NCBI GenBank assembly: GCA_019055375.1
Contig: JAHQIW010007390.1
Coordinates: forward strand, 1 to 64,000
Origin: Parelaphostrongylus tenuis
Taxonomy: Eukaryota; Nematoda; Chromadorea; Rhabditida; Metastrongylidae
Length of the DNA stretch: 64,000 nt
Direction of reading: 5' to 3'
Part shown: positions 1 through 12,610 of the stretch, piece by piece
Layout: each line of letters opens with the position of its first letter
Position numbering within the stretch: the first letter of the stretch is position 1
The notes under the pieces: generated by a model
The model's database searches: none
Told to the model about the DNA's origin: nothing
What the model saw: only the letters and a program-made list of their open reading frames with translations
Position numbers and translations under genes: made by a program

Positions 1-119
1 TCGAACGTAATTTCAGCGACATCAGGATCCCGTTTATCCTGTCCTTCTTTGGAAACCAAAATAAGTATAGCTAGAAACGTTGTTTGAAAGGACAGGCCCA
101 AAAAAAGGGGTCGCAATGA

Positions 120-700
120 CTGAAATATCGGCGAAAATCAACACTGCGCCAGGTTTGCATTAAGCTCACGATAAATAACGTGGATGATTTTCAATGCAGA
201 AGTTACCACCCTCGCGCAAAAAACATGATATCCCCAAGATGTAAGGTTTTGCAAGCATTTGGGATAAGCTCCACTATACCCCAATATAAATCGCAAGTAA
301 AATGCTATTTTAGCACACGTGATATGTCACAGTATACATAAATATTATTTAAATTTGGTGCCTTAGTAGACCACATGGTCTCCTCATGATGGTTTCTTTT
401 TGGACAACGCAGTATTAGACTCCTAAAAAGTCGTAGTAAAAAGCAGCCATATGCTGTAATGCAATTGCAAACTTTGGTGAGTTTTTCCATTGAAGTAATG
501 AAGGTGTTTTAGCTCAATGGTTTGTGGCGACCTGATCTTTGTTTGCAGGCTCTAAAGAAGGTGAAATCACCAAACGTACAGCTGCTCGAATGGGTTCTAT
601 TATAATAATCTCGTTCTTGACATTGGTGAGAAAACTGCGCAAGGTGGTTTGGAAGATTGAAAAAAAAAGTCCGTGACTTGAGTTGAGTGGTGTATGGGAA
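120..700 (+). mobile_element. PLE 3' end remnant (endonuclease tail, 3' UTR, decayed HHR)
   Basis: Paralogue of the PLE 3' end at 57.6-58.15 kb. Bases 180-290 correspond to the C-terminal endonuclease tail (TTLAQ.. then a degenerate GFWINS-like stretch). A hammerhead remnant lies at 544-590. It sits in intron 5 or the 3' flank of protease copy A. Confidence 0.6.
544..590 (+). ncRNA. Hammerhead ribozyme type B, decayed
   Basis: Same position as the intact ribozyme at 57997-58044. The core box CUGAAGA reads CUAAAGA and the second box GAAAC reads AAAC, with an extra base in the cleavage-site segment. Stem II (GGTG/CACC) still pairs. Probably inactive. Confidence 0.6.
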
Positions 701-1854
701 TAGCAAATAAAAGTATTTCCTATATGGAAAAAGCTTTGATTTGAATTCAAACGAACGTGCATGTACTTTTCCGAAACCATACTGACCTAGAGAATCATTG
801 TTTGGAAACTGCTCAATTTTCAGTCAAGCTTACCTTCTTATTCAACCATACAGTGAATAGAGGGGCGCTCAAGGCTAGGAAGAAGATTTTCCATTGGTGA
901 AGTCACCTACAACAATTCAAGTTTTTGACTTATTTTCAGGTTTTGTATGCTGGTAGATGGCTTATCAAATATGTGGAATCACATTTCCAACGGCAAGTGC
1001 TGGCCAGCCAAGTCCAAGGACGCCATCAAATGGCAGGTCGCCGAAAGCATCGTCAATATCACTAGCATCAAGAAACTCCTTGCTGTTTGATTGTCATATC
1101 TGTAACGTTGAGTTGATACGTCATATATAGATTGATGAGCGCTAGTAGATGACGAGTCATCACTCACTGTGCGATGTGGGACACCTTTGACCGTTATGAC
1201 CAGTACAATACACGCACTTTCTCTATCAGTTTTATTTTCTCGTTAGAATGAACGAAAAAGGAGTTTATGAAATGGTTAGTTTAATTTATCCAAAAATTCA
1301 TCCCTTTGCGGACGATGGGGGTCATTATGACCCACAGCTGGACGCGCCGTTCGGATGTTTTTTCTTAAGGGTGGTGCGTGCTCCAATATAAATTTGAGTT
1401 AATCAAAATCTCAGAGCTACATGATCTCGAAATTATGAAATATTGCTAGAATTTTTTGTAGTTAATCGATAACATGAAGAATCCGGTTTCTAGTACCAAG
1501 GTTGTTGTTTGATAAGAAATGAACAATACGTTCTAATAATAGATAAATATGACGCTTTGCAATGGCAGCGCACTTTTTTCCAATTCATAGAGGATTTTTT
1601 GGGATTATATCAGAAATTTCGAAATCTTAGCATTTTTTTCGTCAAGAAAAAAATTCAGACTAGTATTAGAAAAGCTTTTATGGACATATTTGTACAAATA
1701 ATAGCCTCTCAACTGTCTTGAAAATCCTTACTTTTGGAAATAATTTTCTGGTCGCATGCAACCGGATTTCAAGGATTGCGCTGTGTGCTTTTATTTTCCT
1801 CTAGAAAAGAACTTGTTCTATTAAAATATTGATATTCGTTCAATAGGTGAGGTC

Positions 1855-2365
1855 AACTGAGTTTGATTGATATATTTTATTTCTCAAATGGCCCGTTTTT
1901 TGCGCTGTAACAGTCGAAATAGAATTTTCTTTCACATTCGAAAATTTCTAGCCCGCTTAAGTTTTTTTTACAAGCAATCAATAACCTTTCGTAGGGTAAA
2001 TCTTGACAATTTCAAAAACATAGTTGCTTTTTTGCAACAGGCTCCTCATATCGCTGTAACAGTAAGATAAGATTGGGTTTTGCACTCCAGAGAGTGGGGA
2101 CTTCACGACATGGGCCGTTAGTCACCGCGGTTTTCGCACCATCCCGATCAGCTGCGAAACGTAACCGTCTTTTGACTGCTGCAGTACAGTAAGGAGTTTT
2201 TTTCAAAAACAAAGTTACTGTGGGAGTATTCGAGATTTGAGCTTTCGAACAATATTACATAATTAGCGGGAAAGGTTTTTTTAGCGAAGAATGATTGTGT
2301 GTGAGAAATAATTTGTTTTATTGCTAGAGCGCATTAAGGAAGCCATTCTGGCAATAAAGTAAGCC
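1855..2365. repeat. Foldback element, about 0.5 kb
   Basis: Arms of roughly 190 bp at 1860-2060 and 2170-2360 are imperfect reverse complements (landmarks: a GCGCTGTAACAG-type block left, CTGCAGTACAGTAAGG right). The same element is at 59.43-59.93 kb, and relatives are at about 17.74-18.01, 20.96-21.30 and 52.11-52.58 kb. No coding capacity: a non-autonomous DNA element. Confidence 0.6.
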
Positions 2366-2744
2366 TCCAAAACTGTCGAAGTTTCAGATATCAAGCAATT
2401 TTTGGACCTCTTGAAGGAGTCAGAAAAGCGTTTTTCCCAAGACGTCAAACCAAGATGCGGACATCGAAAGTGATCCCAACTTGCAATATCTAAAATTTCT
2501 TTGGCTGACAGAGCGCAACAAGCAGTTCTTTCTACCTAAAACGTGTTCACTGTAGAAATTTCTAAGATTTGCTCTATCTAATGGTTAAGGAATTGCTTAC
2601 GAAAAAATCTTTATCTGAAGAGAAGTGTCTGAATGTGAAAGAAAAAACCTAGTTCGATTGTTATAGGCGTAAATAAACACGCCTTTCAAGAATAAGAATG
2701 CGTTGTTTCAATTCAATTGATTTTCATAAATACCTGAGATAATT

Positions 2745-2960
2745 GAGTGATGAGAAAAACATGGCCTCAGGTCGGAATCGAGTCCGCGTTTCATGCTACC
2801 CAGGAAAGCGTGCTCTACCACTACACCACCGAGGCATACTTGTCCCATCACTTATTCTTCAACAGCTCTATGTTAGCTATCAGCCACCAACCTTCAATAG
2901 GTTTGGTCGGGTATGCGATTTCGCTACACAAACACTGTTGAGCTGATAACCACCGCTACA
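2745..2960 (-). repeat. tRNA-derived SINE
   Basis: The minus strand of 2762-2833 reads as a degenerate tRNA with A-box-like GTGTAGTGGTAGAGCA and B-box-like GACTCGATTCC, closed by GCCTC/GAGGC ends, then an unrelated tail. A second copy lies at 60295-60500 in the duplicated block. Repetition plus tail argue against a functional tRNA gene. Confidence 0.6.
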
Positions 2961-4277
2961 TTGAATACTCAAAAATTGTAGTGATTTCAGTGCTTTTTCT
3001 GCATTTGATTTTAGTTATCGTATAATTACCATAAAGTCTTGCAAAACTAAAAAATACGTTTTTACCAAAGGCTTAAGTAGAATGCAGATAACGGAAAGGA
3101 ACTGCTACATCTCCTTCTCTTGTTCGTATACCATAGCTATGAGTAAACAGTTTGAACGAAATTACGCATCAAATATGAGAAATGAGAATTTAGAGTGCAC
3201 AAATAATCAGAAAAATTTGAGAGTTATCGATGAGGTGGGATCCCACGCTATAAGCAGCACTTCTTTTTAACTAACTTTTCATTGTTTTCGAATTTCCAAC
3301 GACCTATGGTAAGCTTATGTATTTTTATGCAGAAAAGTATATGAAAATTGGAAGAAAAGGTAAACCTGGAATGAATTGCGAAGCAAATCTAAATACAATA
3401 CTACAAAAGGTTTGATAAAAGTTTTCAGAATAGCCTTTTATAAGCACCCGGCTGTTCCCTTTGAAAGTGTGGATTATAAATGGAGCAATTACGTTTATTT
3501 TTAGTAAGAATAACCTTATTGAAGTCTGTTCTATCATACTTGACCGTTTACTGACAAAGAAATCCCATTTATTAACGAAAAAATATAAATTTCATCAGAA
3601 AACTGCCGCAATTGCCCTAGAGTGGGCGCCGGCAGCCTCTCTTCGTAGCCGTCCGAGTCCCCACCAACCAAAAATGGCGCAGCCCTCAAAGGGTTATGCG
3701 CTTGTGAAAATGTCAAACTTATTACACTGATTCAGCATTCACAGCTTTTGAGCGACATTCTGCAATACACATTTTGTGCAGTTTGTGGCCCAAAGATATT
3801 GTGAAGTTTTTGCAGTTATTCTTTTTTTATCTCTTATGTAACATTCTTTTACACTCTTTGAACTCTCTAGCAAAAACGTAGTGGTTCGTTTTCTTCTTTT
3901 TCTTCATTAGAAGTTGCTAGCAAGTGAACATATATTATCTTGTGAGTTGATAATTCTGTTTCACGAAATATTGTTTATATAACGCTTGAGTGGATATTAT
4001 CTTAAAATCTTACTTGCGAAAGAAACGGTATCCATTGCAAGCATTCCAGACGCATAACCGTAGTGGAAATCAAAAGAGACTGAGCTGTTAACCATATAGA
4101 ACGTTGAAGACGCTGTTCTATTGAATTTGTGCCTTGTATAATCACTGTCGACATGGTAATCGCAAGGGTATCGCTTGCAATCGGTGTCGATCACCCAGAG
4201 GTTCGACGAGGCAGTGCTTAGCGCCACAGCAAAGCTCTGACCTGTATTTGAACAAATTTTCAAATATAACAAAAGCG

Positions 4278-4330
4278 AATTGAGTGGTGAACAAAAACGC
4301 GGCCTCAGGCGGGAATCGAACCGCCTAACA
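4278..4330 (-). repeat. tRNA-derived SINE fragment, left duplicate only
   Basis: Contains the same B-box end (GCCTCAGGCGGGAATCGA) as the SINE at 2745-2960. The equivalent place in the right copy (about 61.82 kb) lacks it, so it is a candidate post-duplication insertion or a rearranged copy. Confidence 0.5.
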
Positions 4331-5454
4331 ACACAAAACACTATCAATGCTAGTTATGTTATAACAAAAGCACTATCAATGTTTGGCATGATTCAAAGCT
4401 TCTTGATTCGAGCATCTTCACATTGTCTCTAATGCAATTACAAAATGGGATAAAAAGTGTGTGTGAAAAGGTGCGAGACAAATGCCGGATTCTTTTTGTG
4501 AATAACTTGTTAGCAACGCATTTCACTCTAATATCTCTTCTATAGCAAAGTAAAATGTTCTTCCAATAGTCCTTTTCTTCTCTGTGTCCTCGTATCTTTT
4601 CCTACTACTTTCTTTTATCTTCCTTACTAACTCTCTCTTATCTTCTTCAAAAATAGAAGTTGAAAGGAATTTTTCAGAATCATTTCAACTTTTTTCAATA
4701 GATGATATTCAGAAATTTTCTTATTTTACAACTTTTACTGAAGTGCTATGAAGTTAGAACATTATGTCCAGGGATATTGGATGATATGTAAAACTCTGAA
4801 CATCAGATTGAAGTGAAACCTGCGCTCCATCCCTACTATCCCAAGTAAGGATGAAATGCGAGTTCTTCCATACAAGGATTAGAGTTTCACCTAATACTAA
4901 ACATCTTTTGGTGTTTCGATAGGGTTTGTAACAGTATTTTTACGCACATTTTTCAGTGCAACTGAGGTCGAAATCGGTATGTGCTTATTAGATCAAATCA
5001 ATGATGCTTCGGTGTTGACCGATCGATACATTGTATCGCATAAAAAGTGATAACAGAACAGGAGCTTTGGAAGTGAAATGGTTAACAGACCCCTTCCTCC
5101 CTCAAAAGAATGAAATGTGGGTTTGTTTCCCGTTTGGAGCCCAATATTTTAAATAGCACTTAACATTTTGTTTTTTTTTTAAATGAAAACTGCTAGCGAC
5201 GTGTTTGATAGAAATTGCTCATTATACTCACCTGGTGTTCCTACCGTGATGTTTACGGTGTAGATGGTGTTATAGTAGTCCATGATCGGTTGCGACCCTT
5301 TCTTGAGTAATTGGACACGACGAAAGCTTCTCTCTTCCAGGTATTTGTGATAGAGATTGGCCCTCAAATGTAAGATCTTTTTGGCTATCGATTTCAAGAA
5401 TTTCAGACTTTACGAACTTGCGTTATTTTTCTCATCATTACTTTTCTCAATTGA

Positions 5455-5655
5455 TGTGGAGTAATATGCGAAACTTTTACTTCAGGTGGGACTAGAACTC
5501 GCACCTCACCCTTTCCGGGAGCGAGTGCTCTATCCGTTACACTACAGACGTCCATTTTTCTCTATCAATCTTTCTACGCTACAGCTCATCTATCTGTCAG
5601 CCGCCAGCTGTCAACGACGTGGTTCGGACAGCAGGTCTCGATATTGAACCCAGTC
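5455..5655 (-). repeat. tRNA-derived SINE, second family
   Basis: The minus strand has a tRNA-like head with A box TGTAACGGATAGAGCA and B box GCGAGTTCTAGTCCC, followed by a conserved tail ending TATTACTCCACATC. Relatives: 63000-63190 (minus), 36775-36965 (plus), 8805-8960 (minus) and 9050-9245 (plus). In copy A it lies in protease intron 1. Confidence 0.6.
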
Positions 5656-6499
5656 TTTTACTTTTCTCAATAAGCACTATTTTAGGCGTTACTCTATCCG
5701 AATACTCTCATCTGCTAATAAATTTTCCTCTACTCAGAAATAGTTTCCTACTCTTTTGATATCTGAAGCAGCTAAACTTCTCTACTGGTCGCTGTGCTCA
5801 TCAGAAGACCACTATTTCCGATACGATGGAAAGGTGATGGTAATCTGGAAGGCGAAGAAAATGGTAGGAAAGTCAGGGAAGTGGTAGTGCAAACCAGTTG
5901 GTAACACCTTTTTAGATTTTGAAGCAACAAAACAGTGTTTCCAATTACATTATCAATTTTGGCCAGTAGTAGGCAGACTTGCTTGTAGATCTTACTTGAT
6001 GAGACGGCTATGAGCGAACCCGTTGAGAGGGCCTCCATCTTGTACACCTCACCATAAAGCATGGCCACGAACGTGGCAAGAACGAGAACGGCTTTCATTG
6101 CTAAAGGATAGGATCTCTTATGATAGAAATTTTTCAAGCACAATGCCTAAGTAGAGAATGCCATGTTTTCTCTTGCCAAAGTTTGTATGATTAGATTTTT
6201 CCAGAACATTGCCTATTCACTTTGTATAGAATGTTAGACTGAGTTATGCCTCAACTGAGAGTTCTTTTTAAAAGAGGAGCATTTTCTTGCTTCAAAAGAA
6301 ATCATTTCTTCTGTAGAGACTAGCGAATGAATAGTAGTTCTAAGAGACATTGCTGCAGTCTTATAGAAATAGAAGTAGCTGAAAATGAAGCGAGAAACAC
6401 TATGTATAAACGTTTGAAGAAACGGGGTGTTGGCTTTTATACCGTCTGCTGGAAGTTTCGTCAGCAAGGCGGTATTCCACCGCATGACTCGTTCAAAGC

Positions 6500-8800
6500 T
6501 GTTACAGAAGCTGATTATTTTCAGCGGGCTTCCAACCTGATAACGCTCTATTATGTCAATGAAACACAGTGCAAGCTGTTTGGAAAAGAATCAAACCATC
6601 TCCATGATAACGCACAGTCAAATCATATGCATCACCGGCGCTACAAATGCTAAACAGGTTGAGATTCATAACTTTGCCTCATCACCCATACTTGGTAGTT
6701 CTCTCGCTCATTGGCTACTACTTCCTCGAGCATCAAAGATATTATATAAACATGTTGCACACTCAACGTGAGTTGAAATCGACTACAATGACGTCGTCAC
6801 CTTCAAAAGCCTAAAATAATTTGCAACCTTTTTTGTTTCGATTAGCAAAGTTCATTCACAGCCAGCTTATACTGCTGCAGGAACACGGATTGAATTTTCG
6901 TCATTATTTCAGAAGACTGCCGCTTGCTCATGTTCCTGGGTACAAGTGACATAAGTAATTAACAATAAATTTGCGATCTACATTCCAGTAACTTCAGGTC
7001 ACGAAGGAGGAAAAACTCTGCTGTTTGTCATTTGAACATCCCACCATGATCTATAGCGAAACTGCGTTATTGCAAACATTTGAGTATTCGAAATATTATG
7101 CAGATCTACTTTCCTCGCTGCTCTGAGTCGACTTAATGAAGAGGTCAGATACAATACGACATCTGTGAGCAGAAGTTTACAATTAATTGCAATGTTCAGA
7201 AGCACAATAGAGAAACCTTCCCTGTAACCTCATGGCCCAGAATGAGCCGAATGCAATTTTATAATTTTTTTTGGGTTTTTTACATGAAAGTTGGTTCACT
7301 ACTTTGTCATATAATAGTGATATATACGACTTCAATCAAAAAGCCTGCGAGTAATTGTTTACTCTTTCTGACAGCATATTCTAAACTTTTTATGCCTGTT
7401 TCGGCCATCCGGACTCATAACTAGCACGGTGCCTTAGCTCGTCCCCATGGATAGAAGCTAAGTCATACTCTGTGTAGGGTAAAAGGGTCACCATGACGGT
7501 CTTTCAGAGTGACTGATTGTCGATTGCCATCAGCTCGGCTCAGCGCTATTACGCCAATATATAAATCAACACTTTCACTCAAATATTTTGAGAGTTTGCT
7601 CAAAACATATAGTACATCCTGTTAGCATAATTAGCACAAAAGCGTGTCTAGCACTACATAATTGGTATAACATACCTCATCAAAGACTTGAAAGATGCAA
7701 TAAAAATGTGTTTATATTCTTTGAGCAAGGTCTCAAAAGTAATCAGTCGAAAGTGCTCAATTACTCTTCGTTAAACCTCTCTCATTTTGTGACATGATAG
7801 GGTCATTTCCCATTATCAACTAGCTCTTCGAATAGAGGAATTTCGACTGCATAAAGCGTTAGATAGTTCGATCCGAATTGATCTGGTAGATTTTCATCAT
7901 GGTTCAGTCTCATTAACTCATAACGTCCGGTCAAATCGCAGTGCCGCTTTCAGATCAGTATTAATTATGTAGTGGAGAACGTGTATTCTTCACATCACGG
8001 TTCTCCGTTTGAATCCTACAATGGAGAAAAGGCTTGAAAAGTGCTCAAGGAGTTTAGAAATGGTTTTAAGGGTCATAATTCTGTACCTAAGATTACTGTT
8101 GTGCACGCATTGTACGTTATGAGCTAACATATTCGAGGTGAAAAGAAGTCAATTTTAGTTTGTAGACACTTAAGAAACTTTCCAATATATCAAGATTTGC
8201 TGTTTTATCCTTTCTGACGATCTGATAGAACACCAGAACGGGAAAAAGTTTTGTTTACTTCTGGTTTTTTTCTGTGCTCTAAAAAGAGTTCGACTTTTTC
8301 GAAAAGAAGCCAAAAGAATTCATGATCGTGTGAATCTTTACAAGTAAAAGGCTCCGATCAGATACACTACAGACTGATGGCCGAACTATTTGTGGGAATT
8401 TGATCGTTGTTCATCCGGATTATGCTATTAGGACGCTAATTTTTCAATATCATTTTTTTTTCTTGAACGGAAAACTCCATGAAGGAAACGTGGTGGGTTA
8501 GGAAACCACGATGAAGGACAGCATCATATCACATCGCAGAAACCATTTTGTTCGCTCTTTTATTTTGTCATGAAGTTTCGAGCTACTTTGATAACAGTTG
8601 AGCCAAGGCTTCAAAAAATTGCGCTAACACTCTATCCATTGATGCTGAAACGAAATCAGCAGAATATTTATATAATAATAGCACTTTAAATTTTGAAATT
8701 CAAATGCAGACACAGAACTTCGCAGTGATGGCAAGTTATTTCAAAAAAAATCATTCAGAAATATTTTCATTTGACTGCTTTTAGGGATGTTAGGATGTCA
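6500..8800. other. No gene recognised
   Basis: AT-rich sequence with only short open frames that lack family motifs. The first part is the 5' flank of protease copy A. A weak hammerhead-like segment at 7398-7432 was considered and rejected. Confidence 0.5.
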
Positions 8801-8804
8801 ATGA

Positions 8805-9245
8805 TGCTGAGTTATGTGCAGAACTTTGACGTCAGGCAGGACTCGAACCCACATCTCACCCTTTCAGGAGGGCGCGTGCTTCAACCAATTGCACTACCAC
8901 TCCTGTTTTGGCATCACTCTTTCTACACTACAACGCGTCAAGTGTATATCTATAACATCGTGCCTCCACAGAGACCAATTAGATGAGAAGAAATCTGTTC
9001 GATCATACAGGTATTCAGTAACTGCCAACATGAATGGGTTCATTGTCGATGTCGACTTTAGGCCGGCCAATCGCTGACGGTCAGTTGCCGAGATATTGAT
9101 ACGCTATTGCTTGGAACGCGTAGTAGCGAATTAGGCGTTCGCGATGCAGTTCGTCAAACACGCGCCCCCAGAGAAGGCAGAGAAGGTGAGTTGCGTGTTC
9201 GAGTCCCGGCTTGCATCAAAGTTCTGCGCATCACTCAATCTCACT
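8805..9245. repeat. Inverted pair of tRNA-derived SINEs
   Basis: A minus-strand copy at 8805-8960 (B-box complement GACTCGAACCC) is followed by a plus-strand copy at 9050-9245 (B box GTGTTCGAGTCCCGGC, tail GTTCTGCGCATCACTC). Same family as 5455-5655. Confidence 0.55.
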
Positions 9246-9249
9246 TGAT

Positions 9250-10785
9250 ATAGGAACCATTTTTGTTTACGAGATGCAACTCATTTATCTAATGTATGTG
9301 CTTCCAATGTTCTTTTATGTCGAGTCACTGTAGTGGACTTCAAACTTATCGTCTAAAAATCATACCTTACTGCTTCAAAGTAATGGTCACTGTTCACATT
9401 ACACAAAGAAGAAAAGAAACGAAAGAAAGATGTACTGTAGCGTTCATGAGCTCTATGGGCGAGTTATCCGAAAATTCAAGAATTATTTGGTTTTACGAAG
9501 GACATTCACTAAAAAACCTTCGCAATATACCGTTGAAAAGCAGAAATTTTTGTGCTTCTAAATTTTTCTCAAATCCCAGTGTTGTCTTGGAAAGCTGTTT
9601 AGACCTGTCTTATGGAATACCTGTGGTAAAGTGATTCCCGAGTGTTTCTTTATGAAAAGGTATTCATTAATGGTTTTGGTTTATTCATAGTATCTCGAAG
9701 ATTGCTTCAAAAGCAACATTTTTGATAGTGAAGTATAAATAGTAATTGATGAGGAGCTGTAGTAGTCTCATGAGTATTCCCGTGTACACAATGAACAGTC
9801 TTTCGCGGACATGGAAAATTTTCAGTGCTTTTGATTTTTCGAATTTAAGGCATTTGAAATTCTTTATTCAATTTTCTTCATTCCTCCGTTTTTCTTGCTC
9901 TTCAGCTTATTAGATACAGTATAATTGCATCAAAATCGTTTTATGCTACCGTGGCATCTTTTTTGCTCGACGCAAACAGCTTTATCGAATGGTGTAAAGG
10001 AAAAGCTTATCTTATCTAGACTAGACACTCGCCATTAGGCATTGTAAAGCTAACAGGCTCGCTATAGTTTTGCAAAAACAGACGAGAGAAAGCAAAAAAT
10101 TGTTAATAGATGGCACCAATAGCTGGGAGAAAGCAAACACCTTGCTATAACTAGTCTTACTGAACTGATTACTAAAGTGTTCATTAGCCATTTGTCATAT
10201 ATTAGTCGAAATTGATTAGGTACCTATGACACTCATTTACGGCACCAGTTTATTTAGCCACCTGAATTGTTTGAATACTACAATTTCATGGAGTCTAGTT
10301 TTTTGTGCGTAAATATTTGAGCTAGTGGTACGAATGCTCATTGATCTCTGATTACACAGTACGCTTGAAACACATGAAGGTTATAAGGCAAGATGGAGAC
10401 TATGCACATATTGACGTTATTGGGCAAATTAAGCCTTTTCAATGTTTTGTCATAATGCTGTTATGTGCAGCCGCGGATAGTACAGCGATAATGACGTCGC
10501 TCTTCATGATCACGTGCTTGAATCCATTTTGCGACGGTCTCATCAATCCTCTTCTCCCTTCGAAGTCGGTAAATTAGTCCTAAACTTGGGTGAGAAAAGT
10601 TCAGGTACTTCAATGTCAGACAACGTAAAATTCATAAATCGATCTCATTCGCTGAAAGAAACTCTCCATAGGAAAGTTAACAATTATTCGAAAGCATGAA
10701 TACCTGGCTAGAGCGAGCCTTTCATGATCGCTTCCTCAAAACAGCCGTTTAAAATAATGTAAATTCTAAAATAAAATTGTAATTC
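9250..10785. other. No gene recognised
   Basis: No open frame here has a recognisable motif. Bases 9380-9610 weakly resemble 26640-26830, including GCGTTCATGAGCT against ACGTTCATGAGCT, so this part is probably an old repeat. Confidence 0.45.
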
Positions 10786-10789
10786 ACAT

Positions 10790-12610
10790 GACCACTTTCC
10801 TTTTTCTCGTCTCACTTTTATCTTGCAGGGCAAAGAAGCACAAGTTAGTTAAAAAAACGTGTTTACCCTTTGAAAAAACTCATTTGATAGCTCTTTAAGA
10901 GAAAGGAAAGATTTGTGCTTTAAACCTCCCCGGATGGGTCACCTTCATTAGACTATTAGTAATCATTCGATGTCGTAAGTTCCAATAAATCATACGTTGT
11001 GCTTATTTTCTGAAAATACCGTTTAGCTTCCCAAACAGAATTGACAGAACACTGGACCAAGGACAGCCATGCGAACAAGCAGGGTTCCGATAAGGATTTA
11101 GTACCATAGACCACATCCACACGATCACGAGACTCACTGAAGTTTCATGAAAGTACAAACAACCACTCTGTCTCACTTTCATCGATCTGAAGAAAGCTTT
11201 TAACTTAGTGGAAACAGAAGGGGTTTTAGAGGCTCTGGATAATCAGGGCATCCCTACTCGGTACATAATGTCCTTCTTGAGCTTTATAAAAATTTCACGA
11301 CCAAAATATCTCGATTCTACAACAATATCACCGTCGATAGAAGAACGGGGTTCCTCAAGGCGATACAGTTTCGTCAGAATTATTTACCAAGCATGAACCA
11401 AGCGGAACGAATGTTGACCGATTTCGATAACGCCTGTGGAAAGATTTACCTCCAACTAAATCTGACAAAAACGATGCTCATGAGGAATGCATGGGTTTTG
11501 AATGGCAAATTAACGCTCAACGGAACGAAAATCTCTTAATACTCCGGTTACGTCTATTTAGGTCGTGAAATCAACATGATGAACGTACGACCTAGTTCCA
11601 GAGTTGAGCAGGAGGGAACAGCGGCTTGGGGAATGTTTAAAAGCATCGAAGATGTGGTGAAGAGGACAAAGAACGTCTGACTCCGTGCCCACCTTTTGAA
11701 CTCGACGATTGTCCCTGCCTTAACGTATGCAGCAGAAACCTGGTCGCTACGTAAGCAGGATAAAAGATCACTTGACGTTACTGTACGCGCAGTTGAAGAG
11801 TCGATTCTAGGAGTATCCCGTATCTCGTAAATGAGAGAAAGGATGCGAAGTTCCGACCTACGTCAATGGTCGAAGATCTGAGACGCCGTTCTACATCCCA
11901 GGATATTGAAAGCAAGGTGGGCCGGACACGTGATGCACCTAAACGACAACCGATGGGCGAGAGTCGTTACCGACTGAAAAGAAGACCACCAACCCGTTGG
12001 TCCGATTTCATCACGAAAGGTATAGAAGAAACATATGATGCTCAGCGAATCCCTAGAGCGAGGTGGACTCACTGGGCTACTCTTGCACGTGACAGGGGAA
12101 AATGGAAGTGTTGCTGGTACTCGATCGAGTCACTCGACGATCAAAAAGACGACAGATGATGCAGGTGATACCGTCTAGCAGAGAAAATCGATCGAGCTTT
12201 GGATTCGACGACCTTTTGATCGGCCAATTCACGAAGCGGGGAGAGACGGGACAGGGTAGCGGGAAAGCGATCCGTTGCTTTGAAATATTGTTATACAACT
12301 GGGGATTATTCCACCGCGTCGACAGAACTTCACATAAAAATGTTTGATTCTGATACTACGGAAAATTCTCGACGCGCTGATATGCTTTTCATGCTTCCAG
12401 CGAATTATATGTGTGATAAAAATGAAGGCGAAAAGCGAGTTTAAGCATGATTTCAGTCTGGATTTTACAGCGTTATAAAAAGGTCTTCCCACAAACCGCC
12501 AACGAAGGGCTGTATCCAAAGATTTAAGCTTTCCAACGGTCTCTAACACTGCTATAAAAAGCTTTTGCCTTTTGAATGAGGCTGGTTTATAAATTTCTCG
12601 TCGTCTAGCA
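10790..12610. mobile_element. T1 element interrupted by an RTE retrotransposon
   Basis: 10790-11035 matches the internal part of the T1 family at 46.77-47.04 kb (GTGCTTATTTTCTG then TACCGTTTAG). 12185-12610 matches the T1 right part, including ACAGCGTTATAAAA near the right terminus. Between them lies the RTE at 11041-12165, so the simplest reading is an RTE nested in a T1 copy. Confidence 0.55.
11041..12165 (+). mobile_element. RTE-type non-LTR retrotransposon, RT and C-terminus, broken
   Basis: In several frames the plus strand reads RTE reverse-transcriptase motifs: near 11.18 kb FIDLKKAFNLVETEGVLEAL, then DNACGKIYLQLNLTKTMLM, SGYVYLGREINMM, PALTYAAETWSLRKQD, RWAGHVMHLNDNRWARVVTD and the C-terminal RPPTRWSDFITKG near 11.98-12.02 kb, ending RDRGKWKCCW. 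Stops and frameshifts separate them, and the 5' endonuclease part is missing. A dead, 5'-truncated copy. Confidence 0.85.

Larger units (their letters stand above)
834..6098 (-). pseudogene. Aspartic protease copy A, exons 1-5, broken
   Basis: Secreted pepsin-like (A1) aspartic protease fragment, N-terminal part only; its last exons would lie left of the window. Exons on the minus strand: 1 = 5996-6098 (signal peptide beginning MKAVLVLATFVAMLYG), 2 = about 5232-5384 (ends in the family motif TVGTP), 3 = 4014-4241, 4 = 983-1099, 5 = 834-906. All have GT/AG borders. Exon 3 reads STASSNLWVI where the family has DTGSSNLWVI, so the first catalytic Asp is gone. Compared with copies B and C, exon 1 lacks one base, which an alternative exon 2 acceptor at 5385 could compensate. 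Exons 4 and 5 each have a one-base insertion (117 nt against 116, 73 nt against 72), so the GLGWPALAVGN block is out of frame. Very probably a pseudogene. Confidence 0.85.
1..6500. repeat. Segmental duplication, left copy
   Basis: Nearly the whole stretch aligns in the same orientation with 57591-64000: the PLE endonuclease remnant at 120-260, the HHR remnant at 544-590, protease exons 5 to 1, a foldback element (1.86-2.36 kb), a SINE (2.74 kb) and the upstream flank past 6.3 kb. Small indels distinguish the copies. The duplication begins before base 1. Confidence 0.9.

Noticed and set aside
2762..2833. Functional tRNA gene on the minus strand
   Set aside because: A and B boxes are present but the stems are degenerate and the sequence recurs with a conserved tail, as expected of a SINE.
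7398..7432. Possible hammerhead on the minus strand (GAGUCC..GGCC GAAACAGGC)
   Set aside because: The first catalytic box reads GUUAUGA, stem II does not pair well, and no stem I or palindromic stem III follows.
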